Positions 16,177 to 25,416 of a stretch of 64,000 bases of DNA are shown here, piece by piece. The DNA is from Pseudomonas sp. NKUCC02_KPG (GTDB taxonomy: Bacteria; Pseudomonadota; Gammaproteobacteria; Pseudomonadales; Pseudomonadaceae), in NCBI RefSeq assembly GCF_019345465.1, contig NZ_JAHKRC010000005.1, positions 186,001 to 250,000 on the forward strand. The letters run 5' to 3'. The notes beneath the pieces were generated by a model. That model ran no database searches. It was not told the origin of the DNA and saw only the letters and a program-made list of their open reading frames with translations. Every line of letters starts with the position of its first letter. The stretch's first letter is position 1. Made by a program: the position numbers and the translations under genes.

Positions 16177-16887
16177 ATGCCCACTTCTTCTGCTCCGATC
16201 CTGATCACGGGTGCCGGCCAGCGCATCGGCCTGTACTGCGCGCAGCAATTGCTGGCAGACGGCTACCCGGTGGTTTTTACCTATCGCAGCGAAAAACCCG
16301 GGGTGCAAACCCTGCGTGACCTGGGCGCTGTTGCGTTGTTTGCCGACTTCTCCACCGAAGCTGGCATTCTGGATTTTATCCAGCGACTTAAAGAGCACAC
16401 CGACTGCTTGCGGGCAATTGTGCATAACGCATCGGCCTGGCTGGCAGAAACCCCGCAGACAGAAACCGACGCCTTTACGCACATGTTCAGCGTGCACATG
16501 CTCGCGCCTTACCTGATCAACCTGCATTGCAGCGAGCTGCTCAAGCGCTCGACCCCGGCGGATATCGTGCATATCAGCGACGATGTGACCCGCAAGGGCA
16601 GCAGCAAGCACATTGCCTATTGCGCCACCAAGGCCGGGCTCGACAGCCTGACCCTGTCATTCGCGGCTAAACTGGCCCCGCAGATCAAAGTCAACGGCAT
16701 CGCCCCGGCCATGCTGTTGTTCAACCCTGACGACGATGCGGCGTACCGCACCAAAGCGCTGGCCAAGTCTGCGCTGGGCATAGAGCCCGGCGCCGAGGTG
16801 ATTTACCAGAGCCTGCGTTATCTGCTGGACAACCCCCATGTGACCGGCACTACCCTGACCGTCAATGGCGGCCGGCATCTAAAATAA
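16177..16887 (+). CDS. folM: Dihydromonapterin reductase (FolM, short-chain dehydrogenase)
   Basis: A 236-residue SDR enzyme reducing dihydromonapterin (and dihydrofolate weakly) with NADPH. The cofactor loop reads TGAGQRIGLY (11-20), with Arg as in pteridine reductases in place of the common TGxxxGIG. The YCATKAGL block gives the catalytic Tyr and Lys, and the C-terminus TLTVNGGRHL is typical. The ATG at 16177 leaves a short leader before the Rossmann strand. It is the first of folM-folE-folX. In Pseudomonas the product tetrahydromonapterin is the cofactor of phenylalanine hydroxylase. Confidence 0.88.
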   Translation: MPTSSAPILITGAGQRIGLYCAQQLLADGYPVVFTYRSEKPGVQTLRDLGAVALFADFSTEAGILDFIQRLKEHTDCLRAIVHNASAWLAETPQTETDAFTHMFSVHMLAPYLINLHCSELLKRSTPADIVHISDDVTRKGSSKHIAYCATKAGLDSLTLSFAAKLAPQIKVNGIAPAMLLFNPDDDAAYRTKALAKSALGIEPGAEVIYQSLRYLLDNPHVTGTTLTVNGGRHLK

Positions 16888-16911
16888 GCCGCCCCGCGAG
16901 GAAGTATTTTC

Positions 16912-17472
16912 ATGAGCGCATCACTGCCCGGGCATTACCGCGAAATCCTCATCGATATCGGTGAAGACCCTGACCGCGAAGGTTTGCTCGACACCCCCAA
17001 GCGCGCAGCCAAAGCCATGCAGTACCTGTGTCATGGCTATGAGCAGAGCCTGGAGACCATCGTCAACGGCGCCCTGTTCGCCTCTGACAGCGACGAAATG
17101 GTGATCGTGGCCAATATCGAGCTGTACTCACTGTGCGAGCATCACCTGCTGCCGTTTATCGGCAAGGCCCATGTGGCCTACATCCCGACGGGCAAAGTAC
17201 TGGGGTTGTCGAAAATCGCCCGCATCGTCGACATGTTTGCCCGTCGCCTGCAAATTCAGGAAAACCTCACCCGTGAAATCGCCGACGCCATTGAAAGCGT
17301 GACCCAGGCCGCAGGCGTAGCCGTTGTGATTGAAGCTCAGCACATGTGCATGATGATGCGCGGCGTAGAAAAACAGAATTCGACCATGAACACCTCGGTC
17401 ATGCTTGGCGCGTTTCGCGAGCCGAGCACCCGCATGGAGTTCTTGCAACTGATTGGACGGAGCAAGTCGTAA
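16912..17472 (+). CDS. folE: GTP cyclohydrolase I
   Basis: A 186-residue enzyme converting GTP to dihydroneopterin triphosphate, the first step of folate and monapterin synthesis. The zinc ligands are visible: Cys75 and His78 in [12 protein letters not shown], and Cys146 in [12 protein letters not shown]. This is a short FolE lacking a long N-terminal arm, as is common for a second pseudomonad copy. GAGGAAGTATTTTC precedes the ATG. It lies 24 bases after folM, and its stop overlaps the folX start in TAATG. The clustering with folM and folX suggests it feeds tetrahydromonapterin. Confidence 0.95.
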   Translation: MSASLPGHYREILIDIGEDPDREGLLDTPKRAAKAMQYLCHGYEQSLETIVNGALFASDSDEMVIVANIELYSLCEHHLLPFIGKAHVAYIPTGKVLGLSKIARIVDMFARRLQIQENLTREIADAIESVTQAAGVAVVIEAQHMCMMMRGVEKQNSTMNTSVMLGAFREPSTRMEFLQLIGRSKS

Positions 17473-17858
17473 TGCCACAACTTCAGCCAGGAATGGCCCG
17501 TATTCGCGTCAAGGACCTGTGCCTGCGCACCTACATCGGTATCAATGAGGAAGAAATCCTCAACAAGCAGGATGTGTTGATCAACCTCACCATCCTCTAT
17601 GCCGCGCAAGAGGCGGTGCGCGATAACGACATCGACCACGCGCTCAATTACCGCACCATCACCAAGGCCGTGATCCAGCACGTCGAAGAGAACCGCTTCG
17701 CCCTGCTTGAGCGCCTGACCCAGGAGTTGCTGGACCTGGTAATGGCCAATGGCGCGGTACTGTATGCCGAAGTCGAAGTCGACAAGCCGCACGCGCTGCG
17801 CTTTGCCGAATCGGTCTCGATTACGCTGGCGGCGAGCCGCCAGGCTGCAACTTCATAA
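17472..17858 (+). CDS. folX: Dihydroneopterin triphosphate 2'-epimerase
   Basis: A 128-residue member of the FolB/FolX fold that epimerises dihydroneopterin triphosphate to the monapterin form. Family marks are [29 protein letters not shown], the Asn-Tyr segment [21 protein letters not shown] and [15 protein letters not shown]. It is called FolX rather than FolB because of the neighbouring folM and folE and the E-N-RFALLE context; FolB remains an alternative. The ATG overlaps the folE stop by one base, so it is translationally coupled. Confidence 0.88.
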   Translation: MPQLQPGMARIRVKDLCLRTYIGINEEEILNKQDVLINLTILYAAQEAVRDNDIDHALNYRTITKAVIQHVEENRFALLERLTQELLDLVMANGAVLYAEVEVDKPHALRFAESVSITLAASRQAATS

Positions 17859-17872
17859 CCCCGGTGAACCCC

Positions 17873-18166
17873 ATGACTCCTCAAGAACAGCTTGAACTGG
17901 AGGCGGCCGCCTTCCGCCGCCTTGTCGCACATCTGGACAGCCGCAAGGACGTGCAAAACATTGACCTGATGAACCTCTCGGGTTTTTGCCGCAACTGCCT
18001 GTCCAAGTGGTACAAGGCTGCCGCTGACGAGCGCCAGATCGACATCAGCCTCGATGACGCCCGTGAAGCGGTGTACGGCATGCCGTATGCCGACTGGAAA
18101 TCCCAATACCAGAAAGAAGCCAGCGCCGAACAAGCCGCGGCGTTTGCCCAAGGAAAAAAGCAATGA
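17873..18166 (+). CDS. DUF1244-family protein
   Basis: A 97-residue small protein of the DUF1244 family, recognised by MNLSGFCRNCLSKWYKAAAD and the segment AREAVYGMPYADWKSQYQ. The Cys-x-x-Cys pair (FCRNC) is conserved and could bind metal; no function is established. I chose the ATG at 17873; an in-frame GTG three codons earlier is possible. It follows folX by 14 bases, and its stop overlaps the next start (ATGA), so it belongs to the same operon. Confidence 0.85.
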   Translation: MTPQEQLELEAAAFRRLVAHLDSRKDVQNIDLMNLSGFCRNCLSKWYKAAADERQIDISLDDAREAVYGMPYADWKSQYQKEASAEQAAAFAQGKKQ

Positions 18167-18504
18167 CTGATGTGAACACCCTGCGCGCCAGCCTCGACAG
18201 CGGCGAACACCTCTTCGCCGACACCCTGGCATTTATCGCAGCGCACTACGATTACCAGCCGCAGGCCTTCAATAACGGCGGCGTGGAAAACGCTGCCGGG
18301 CAGAATGAAGGTTCGTGCAAGACCCTGGGCCTGGCGCTGCTGGAAGGTTTGAGTGATCAGCAGGCGCTGTTGGCGTTTGGCGAGCATTACCGTTCGGTGC
18401 TTGCCACGCCTGAAGGCACAGACCACAGCAATATCCGTGCGCTGATTGCCCACGGCCTGGCAGGTGTCAAACTCGACGCACAGCCGCTGACCCGCAAGGC
18501 GTAA
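18163..18504 (+). CDS. HopJ-family protein
   Basis: A 113-residue protein of the family named after P. syringae HopJ: HLFADTLAFIAAHYDYQPQAFNNGG, GQNEGSCKTLGLALLEGLS, and ending in HSNIRALIAHGLAGV. The family is widespread in bacteria without type III secretion, so the name does not imply an effector here; no function can be given. It is the last gene of the folM-folE-folX-DUF1244-hopJ string, translationally coupled by ATGA, and followed by a strong bidirectional terminator. Confidence 0.85.
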   Translation: MTDVNTLRASLDSGEHLFADTLAFIAAHYDYQPQAFNNGGVENAAGQNEGSCKTLGLALLEGLSDQQALLAFGEHYRSVLATPEGTDHSNIRALIAHGLAGVKLDAQPLTRKA

Positions 18505-18532
18505 GCCAGCCTCTGCCCCACAGGGCAGACAC

Positions 18533-18560
18533 AAAAAAACCGGCCGAAGCCGGTTTTTTT
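18533..18560. terminator. Bidirectional terminator between the hopJ-family gene and trxB
   Basis: AAAAAAACCGGC, a short centre, and GCCGGTTTTTTT form a symmetrical stem with A- and T-runs on either side. Confidence 0.92.
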
Positions 18561-18574
18561 ATTGGGGCGGGCTA

Positions 18575-19847
<1,273 letters not shown>

Positions 19848-20597
19848 ATGCCCGCCCCCGTTCTTTCTGGCCCGCAGTACCTGCGTGAAGGCCTGACGTT
19901 GGTTCTCAGTCCTGGCCTGCGCTTGTTCGTGCTGCTGCCGTTGCTGATCAATCTGGTGCTGTTCGTCGGGTTGATTTATTTCGCCGGGCATCAGTTCAGC
20001 CTCTGGGTCGATACCCTGATGCCGTCACTGCCAAGCTGGCTCAGCTTCCTCAACTACCTGTTGTGGCCGTTGTTTGTCGTGCTGGTGGCGTTGATGGTGT
20101 TTTTCACGTTCACCATGCTGGCCAACATCATTGCGGCGCCGTTCAACGGTTTTCTCTCGGAAAAAGTCGAGGCCGTCGTACGCGGGGTCGATAACTCACC
20201 GCCCTTCAGCTGGGGCGAACTGGCTGCGATGGTGCCCCGCACCCTGGCCCGGGAAATGCGCAAGCTGGGCTACTTTCTGCCACGGGCCGTTGCGCTGCTG
20301 ATCCTGTCGTTCATACCGGTGCTCAACCTGATTGCGGCCCCGTTGTGGCTGCTGTTCGGGGTCTGGATGATGGCCATTCAGTACATCGACTACCCCGCTG
20401 ATAACCACAAGCTGGGCTGGAACGAGATGCTCGCCTGGTTGCGCGAGAAGCGCTGGCAGAGCATGAGCTTCGGCGGCATCGTCTATCTGGTGCTGCTGAT
20501 CCCGGTGGTCAATGTGCTGATGATGCCCGCTGCTGTCGCTGGCGCCACCCTGTTCTGGGTGCGCGAGCGGGGCGATGAAGCGCTGGCATCTCGCTAA
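19848..20597 (+). CDS. cysZ: Sulfate transporter CysZ
   Basis: A 249-residue inner-membrane protein of the CysZ family, a sulfate-specific channel feeding cysteine synthesis. Typical blocks are [33 protein letters not shown] at the start, [16 protein letters not shown] in the first cytoplasmic region, and [19 protein letters not shown] with MSFGGIV later. Four or more hydrophobic helices are visible. The start ATG lies after CGGAGCACTCT. The sulfate activation genes cysD-cysNC are in the same window at 26-29 kb. Confidence 0.93.
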   Translation: MPAPVLSGPQYLREGLTLVLSPGLRLFVLLPLLINLVLFVGLIYFAGHQFSLWVDTLMPSLPSWLSFLNYLLWPLFVVLVALMVFFTFTMLANIIAAPFNGFLSEKVEAVVRGVDNSPPFSWGELAAMVPRTLAREMRKLGYFLPRAVALLILSFIPVLNLIAAPLWLLFGVWMMAIQYIDYPADNHKLGWNEMLAWLREKRWQSMSFGGIVYLVLLIPVVNVLMMPAAVAGATLFWVRERGDEALASR

Positions 20598-20661
20598 CGA
20601 CTTCATAAATCCATCATCACCGTGACACACGGGCGTCATGACCCCAGAACACACTGGGGTC

Positions 20662-21852
20662 ATGACCACAGCCCTGCACATCGCCCTGATCACCGAAACC
20701 TTCGCGCCTGAAATCAATGGTGTCGCCAATACCCTTGGCCAGCTGTGTGATGGCTTGCGTGCGCGCAATCATCGCGTGGAACTGGTACGCCCGCGCCAGG
20801 CCGACGATGGCGGCCAGCGCAGCAACGACGAACTGATGCTGTGCCGGGGCTTGCCGCTACCCGGCTACCCCGGCCTGCAGTGGGGCCTGACATCCACCCA
20901 TCGCCTGACCAAACGCTGGCGCCAACAACCTCCGGATGTGGTCTACATCGCCACAGAGGGACCGTTGGGCCTGTGTGCATTGCGGGTTGCACGTCGCCTG
21001 GGCATTACAGCGGTCACGGGGTTTCACACCAACTTCCAGCAGTATTTGCGTCAACACGGCCTGACCCTGTTCACCCGTGCACTGACGCACTACTTGCGCT
21101 GGTTCCATAACCGCTCTGCACTGACCCTGGTCCCCAGCACCAGCCAGCGCGTGGAGCTTGCGCGCAGGCATTTTGAACGCCTGGATCTGCTCCCTCGCGG
21201 TGTTGACAGCCAGTTGTTCAGCCCGGCAAAACGCCAGGACGCCTTGCGCCAGAGCTGGGGACTCAGGGAAAACGACATTGCGCTGTTACATGTGGGGCGC
21301 CTGGCACCGGAAAAAAACCTGGATGCACTCAAGCGCTGTCTTGATGCGCTGCAAGCCCGCTATCCGGCGCGCCGGTTCAAGTTGATCGTGGTGGGTGACG
21401 GATCAAAACGTGCGGCCCTGGAAGCCTCATTGCCCGAAGCGATTTTTTGCGGGCAACAGTCAGGACACGCCCTGGCTTGTCACTACGCCTGCGGGGATGT
21501 GTTTCTGTTTCCGAGCCTGAGCGAGACATTTGGCAATGTGGTGCTTGAAGCCCAGGCCTCTGGCTTGGGCGTAGTGGCCTATGACGAGGCCGCTGCTGGC
21601 CTGCATATCCGCCATGGATACAATGGCGTACTGGCCATGCCGGGGGACGAATACGCCTGGATCGAAGCCGCCTGCTGGCTCCTTGAAGACCCAGAGACCT
21701 TACGTACCCTGCGCCTCAATGCCCGACGTCATGCCAGCCGCCAAAGCTGGCCAGGCATTGTCGAGCAGTTCGAAAGCCAGTTGTTGCGAGCTCGACAGGG
21801 CTCCATGTGCGAAGCCCCGGAGCCTATTCACGTCGCGGTAAAAAAACCTTAA
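20662..21852 (+). CDS. Glycosyltransferase family 4 (GT-B fold)
   Basis: A 396-residue glycosyltransferase. The N-terminal half opens with ITETFAPEINGVANTL (acceptor loop) and includes TEGPLGLCALRVARRLG and GFHTNFQQYL. The C-terminal half has GRLAPEKNLDAL and the nucleotide-sugar E-x7-E block SETFGNVVLEAQASG. Relatives make glycolipids; from memory the P. aeruginosa gene at the equivalent place (PA0842) takes part in glycolipid synthesis in phosphate stress, so a glycolipid role is plausible but unproved. The start could also be eight codons earlier at 20638. It overlaps the convergent gpx gene by four bases. Confidence 0.82.
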   Translation: MTTALHIALITETFAPEINGVANTLGQLCDGLRARNHRVELVRPRQADDGGQRSNDELMLCRGLPLPGYPGLQWGLTSTHRLTKRWRQQPPDVVYIATEGPLGLCALRVARRLGITAVTGFHTNFQQYLRQHGLTLFTRALTHYLRWFHNRSALTLVPSTSQRVELARRHFERLDLLPRGVDSQLFSPAKRQDALRQSWGLRENDIALLHVGRLAPEKNLDALKRCLDALQARYPARRFKLIVVGDGSKRAALEASLPEAIFCGQQSGHALACHYACGDVFLFPSLSETFGNVVLEAQASGLGVVAYDEAAAGLHIRHGYNGVLAMPGDEYAWIEAACWLLEDPETLRTLRLNARRHASRQSWPGIVEQFESQLLRARQGSMCEAPEPIHVAVKKP

Positions 21853-22331
21853 GCCAGGGATTTTTCAATCGACTGAATCACCGTCGCATCGTCTGGCGCG
21901 GTGCGCGGTGAGAATCGCGCCAACACCCGCCCATCTTTGCCGACCAGGAACTTCTCGAAGTTCCAGGTGATTTCCCCCTCAAACTCGGCCCCCTCGCCTG
22001 CCAGCAAACGATAGAGCTGATGACGGTCAGGCCCGTTGACCTCAAGCTTGCTGCTCAGAGGAAAACTGACACCGTAGTTGAGGCTGCAAAACGCCTGAAT
22101 TTGCTCCTCGGTACCCGGCTCTTGCCCGGCGAACTGATTGCATGGCACGCCCAAAACGCTGAAACCCTGGCCCTTGAATTGCTGATACAGGTTTTCCAGC
22201 GCTGCGTACTGAGGGGTCAAACCGCACTTGGAGGCCACGTTCACTACCAGCACCACTTTGCCTTTAAAGGTGTCCAGTGGTAGCGGCTTGCCATCCAGCG
22301 CGTCTAAGGTAAGTTCGTGAAAAGCACTCAT
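21849..22331 (-). CDS. Glutathione peroxidase (Cys type)
   Basis: A 160-residue thiol peroxidase of the glutathione peroxidase family. Blocks seen are VVLVVNVASKCGLTPQYAALE with peroxidatic Cys36, PCNQFAGQEPGT with the Gln of the catalytic triad, and ITWNFEKFLVGKDG with Trp and Asn. It uses Cys in place of selenocysteine; such bacterial enzymes often take electrons from thioredoxin. The ATG at 22331 is preceded by GGAGTCCGTC; an in-frame longer start lacks support. Confidence 0.93.
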   Translation of the reverse strand: MSAFHELTLDALDGKPLPLDTFKGKVVLVVNVASKCGLTPQYAALENLYQQFKGQGFSVLGVPCNQFAGQEPGTEEQIQAFCSLNYGVSFPLSSKLEVNGPDRHQLYRLLAGEGAEFEGEITWNFEKFLVGKDGRVLARFSPRTAPDDATVIQSIEKSLA

Positions 22332-22406
22332 GACGGACTCCAAAATTCCCGTATCCACGTTCAAGCAATCGTCCGACGTACCGATTACCGTAATCTCCCA
22401 GGATCA

Positions 22407-22430
22407 AAAAAGGCGCCCGTAGGCGCCTTC
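22407..22430 (-). terminator. Terminator of slyD
   Basis: Read on the minus strand, AAGGCGCC-TACG-GGCGCCTT forms the stem and TTTT follows, 35 bases after the slyD stop. Confidence 0.85.
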
Positions 22431-22464
22431 CTGGCTAGTTCACAAGTGAGCGTAGCAGCACTTA

Positions 22465-22950
22465 TCAGTGCTGATGACCGCCTTCACCGTGGACGTGGCC
22501 GTGAGCGATTTCTTCTTCGCTTGCATCACGAATTGCAACAACCTTGACCTTGAAGTTCAGACGCTGACCCGCCAGTGGGTGGTTGCCATCAACGGTCACA
22601 TCGTCGCCGTCCAGATCACGGATGGTCACGATCTGCATTTGGCCGTCCGGCGCCGAAGCGTGGAACTGCATGCCAACTTCCAGCTGGTCAACGCCTTCGA
22701 ACATGCTGGCGCTCAAGGTGCTTACCAGCTCGGCGGAGTATTCGCCGTAAGCGTCTTCAGGTTCAACGCTAACGTCCAGCTCGTCACCAACAGCCTTACC
22801 GATCAGAGCCTTTTCCAGACCCGGAATGATGTTACCTGCACCTTGCAGGTAGACCAGCGGCGCGCCGCCGGCAGAGCTGTCGATGACCTCACCAGCGTCA
22901 TTGGTCAGGGTATAGTCGATGGAGACAGCCTTATTGGCGGCGATCGTCAT
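22465..22950 (-). CDS. slyD: FKBP-type peptidyl-prolyl isomerase SlyD
   Basis: A 161-residue FKBP-type isomerase and chaperone with the SlyD layout: a split FKBP domain (VSIDYTLTNDAGEVIDSS and PLVYLQGAGNIIPGLEKAL), the inserted flap domain (about 70-125) and VDGNHPLAGQRLNFKVKVV. The C-terminus is His-rich (HGHVHGEGGHQH), a nickel/zinc-binding tail shorter than in E. coli. The start ATG at 22950 begins MTIAANKAV. It is divergent from the small DUF3565 gene and followed by its own terminator. Confidence 0.95.
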   Translation of the reverse strand: MTIAANKAVSIDYTLTNDAGEVIDSSAGGAPLVYLQGAGNIIPGLEKALIGKAVGDELDVSVEPEDAYGEYSAELVSTLSASMFEGVDQLEVGMQFHASAPDGQMQIVTIRDLDGDDVTVDGNHPLAGQRLNFKVKVVAIRDASEEEIAHGHVHGEGGHQH

Positions 22951-23041
22951 GGGGCGAGACCTTTTGCAAAAAAATAATGAGTTCGCAAGTTTAACCAAGC
23001 AATCGCCCGAAAGCGAACACAACAAAGACCAACGGATAATT

Positions 23042-23257
23042 TTGAAAACTTCAACGATCATTGGCTGGCGTCAGGATGAAGAGCAGCACTGGGTTGTCGT
23101 GCTCTCCTGTGGCCACACCCAGCACCAGCGTCACCAACCGCCCTGGCAATCAAGACCCTGGGTGCTTGACCCTGAGCAGCGCCAGGCAAAAATAGGCCAG
23201 CCCTTTGACTGTGGCTGGTGTGCTCAAGACGCGGATAGCGCTAATCTTGGCAATTGA
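23042..23257 (+). CDS. DUF3565-family small protein (probable TTG start)
   Basis: A 71-residue protein with the DUF3565 signature: IIGWRQDEEQHWVVVLSCGHTQH, RHQPPWQSRPWV and DCGWC at the end. The Cys-Gly-His and Cys-x-x-Cys elements look like a small metal-binding fold; no function is known. Similarity to the family begins one or two residues after the TTG at 23042, which has CGGAT seven bases upstream. The longer frame to 22919 overlaps slyD antisense and is not family-like. It lies 59 bases before pta. Confidence 0.72.
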   Translation: MKTSTIIGWRQDEEQHWVVVLSCGHTQHQRHQPPWQSRPWVLDPEQRQAKIGQPFDCGWCAQDADSANLGN

Positions 23258-23316
23258 TTCAGGCACAAGCCCGGTTAAAGGGTGTTGCCCTTGCACTGCC
23301 ACGTCAGGAAGCTCGC

Positions 23317-25416
23317 ATGCAAACTTTCTTTATCGCTCCCACCGACTTTGGTGTGGGTCTGACCTCTATTAGCCTGGGCCTGGTTCGCACCCTGGAGCGC
23401 GCCGGGTTGAAAGTCGGGTTTTTCAAGCCCATTGCCCAGCCGCATCCGGGTGACTTCGGCCCTGAACGTTCCACCGAGCTGATCGCCCGCACCCACGGCC
23501 TCAAGCCGCCGACACCACTGGGTCTGGCCCATGTCGAACGCATGCTCGGTGACGGCCAGCTGGATGAGCTGCTCGAAGAGATCATCAACCTCTATCAACA
23601 GGCTGCCATCGGCAAGGACGTACTGATCGTAGAAGGCATGGTGCCCACCCGTACCGCCAGCTACGCGGCTCGGGTCAACTTGCACCTGGCCAAGAGCCTG
23701 GATGCCGAAGTGATTCTGGTCTCGGCCCCTGAAAACGAAGTGCTGACCGAACTTTCCGGACGGGTGGAGTTACAGGCGCAGCTGTTTGGCGGGCCCAAGG
23801 ACCCTAAAGTACTCGGTGTGATCCTCAACAAGGTACGCACCGACGAAAGCATGGAAGCCTTCTCGGCACGCCTCAAAGAGCATTCCCCATTGCTGCGCAG
23901 TGGTGATTTCAAGCTACTGGGCTGCATTCCGTATCAACCCGAACTCAACGCCCCGCGCACCCGCGATGTAGCCGAACTGCTCGGCGCCCAGGTGCTCAAT
24001 GCCGGGGACTATGAAACCCGGCGCATGTCGAAAATCATCCTGTGCGCCCGCACGGTACTCAACACCCTGCAACTGCTCAAACCGGGCGTGCTGGTCGTCA
24101 CCCCCGGCGATCGCGACGACATCATCCTGGCCGTCAGCCTGGCCGCGATGAATGGCGTTCCGCTGGCGGGCCTGCTGCTGACCAGCGACACCCAGCCCGA
24201 TCCGCGCCTGATGGAGCTTTGCCGGGGTGCGTTGCAGGCCGGGCTGCCAGTACTGTCGGTGAGCACGGGGTCCTACGACACCGCCAACCGCCTCAATGGC
24301 CTGAACAAGGAAATCCCGATCGATGACCGCGAACGTGCGGAAATCATCACCGACTTTGTTGCCAGCCATCTGGACGCCCACTGGCTGCATCAACGCTGCG
24401 GCACGCCACGGGAAATGCGCCTGACCCCTGCCGTCTTCCGCTATCAACTGATCCAGCGCGCCCAGCAGGCCAAAAAGCGCATCGTTTTGCCCGAAGGCAG
24501 CGAGCCCCTGACCGTACAGGCGGCAGCTATTTGTCAGGCTCGCGGCATCGCCCGCTGCGTATTGCTGGCCAAGCCCGAAGAAGTCCACGCGGTCGCCAAG
24601 GCCCACGGTTTCGAACTGCCCGAGGGTCTGGAAATTCTCGACCCGGACCTGATTCGCGCCCGGTACGTCGAACCGATGGTGGCCCTGCGCAAGACCAAGA
24701 GCATCAACGCGCCGATGGCCGAGCAGCAGCTGGAAGACCCGGTAGTGATTGGCACCATGATGCTGGCACTGGACGAGGTCGACGGGCTGGTTTCAGGGGT
24801 TATCCACTCCACCGCCAACACCATCCGGCCTGCCCTGCAGTTGATCAAGACGGCACCGGGCTGCACGCTGGTATCGTCGGTGTTCTTCATGCTGTTCCCC
24901 GAGCAGGTGCTGGTGTACGGCGACTGCGTGATGAACCCGCACCCGAGCGCCTCTGAACTGGCGGAAATCGCCCTGCAAAGCGCCGACTCTGCCGCGGCGT
25001 TCGGCATCACCCCGCGGGTGGCCATGATCAGCTATTCCAGCGGCGAATCGGCCAGCGGTGAAGAGGTCGAAAAAGTCCGCGAAGCCACCTTGCTGGCCCA
25101 CGAAGCCCAGCACTCACTGCTGATCGACGGCCCGCTGCAATACGATGCCGCCGCCAACGAGGTAGTTGCCAGGCAACTGGCCCCCAACAGCCAGGTGGCA
25201 GGCCGAGCCACCGTTTTTGTGTTCCCGGACCTGAACACCGGCAATACGACTCACAAAGCCGTGCAACGCAGCGCCGATTGCGTCAGCCTCGGGCCAATGC
25301 TGCAAGGCCTGCGCAAGCCGGTGAACGATCTGCCACGCGGCGCTCAAGTGGACGATATCGTCTACACCATCGCCCTCACGGCCATTCAAGCCGCCAACCG
25401 ACCTATGGATATTTAA
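23317..25416 (+). CDS. pta: Phosphate acetyltransferase
   Basis: A 699-residue long-form Pta that interconverts acetyl-CoA and acetyl phosphate. Domains in order: an N-terminal P-loop-like BioD-type domain (about 1-210, FFIAPTDFGVGLTSISLGL), a DRTGG domain (about 215-330) and the catalytic PTA domain (about 375-695) with VLPEGSEPLTVQAA, SFSS-like SYSSGESASG and VFPDLNTGNTTHKAVQR. The ATG at 23317 has AGGA eight bases before it. The acetate kinase gene that often accompanies pta is not beside it in this window. Confidence 0.96.
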   Translation: MQTFFIAPTDFGVGLTSISLGLVRTLERAGLKVGFFKPIAQPHPGDFGPERSTELIARTHGLKPPTPLGLAHVERMLGDGQLDELLEEIINLYQQAAIGKDVLIVEGMVPTRTASYAARVNLHLAKSLDAEVILVSAPENEVLTELSGRVELQAQLFGGPKDPKVLGVILNKVRTDESMEAFSARLKEHSPLLRSGDFKLLGCIPYQPELNAPRTRDVAELLGAQVLNAGDYETRRMSKIILCARTVLNTLQLLKPGVLVVTPGDRDDIILAVSLAAMNGVPLAGLLLTSDTQPDPRLMELCRGALQAGLPVLSVSTGSYDTANRLNGLNKEIPIDDRERAEIITDFVASHLDAHWLHQRCGTPREMRLTPAVFRYQLIQRAQQAKKRIVLPEGSEPLTVQAAAICQARGIARCVLLAKPEEVHAVAKAHGFELPEGLEILDPDLIRARYVEPMVALRKTKSINAPMAEQQLEDPVVIGTMMLALDEVDGLVSGVIHSTANTIRPALQLIKTAPGCTLVSSVFFMLFPEQVLVYGDCVMNPHPSASELAEIALQSADSAAAFGITPRVAMISYSSGESASGEEVEKVREATLLAHEAQHSLLIDGPLQYDAAANEVVARQLAPNSQVAGRATVFVFPDLNTGNTTHKAVQRSADCVSLGPMLQGLRKPVNDLPRGAQVDDIVYTIALTAIQAANRPMDI

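Noticed and set aside
18163..18504. HopJ name as evidence for type III secretion
   Set aside because: The family is common in bacteria without such a system, and no secretion genes or hrp box are present.
20635..20665. Repeated GTCATGACC before the glycosyltransferase as a Pho box
   Set aside because: The two copies are 24 bases apart and do not follow the 11-base spacing of Pho boxes.
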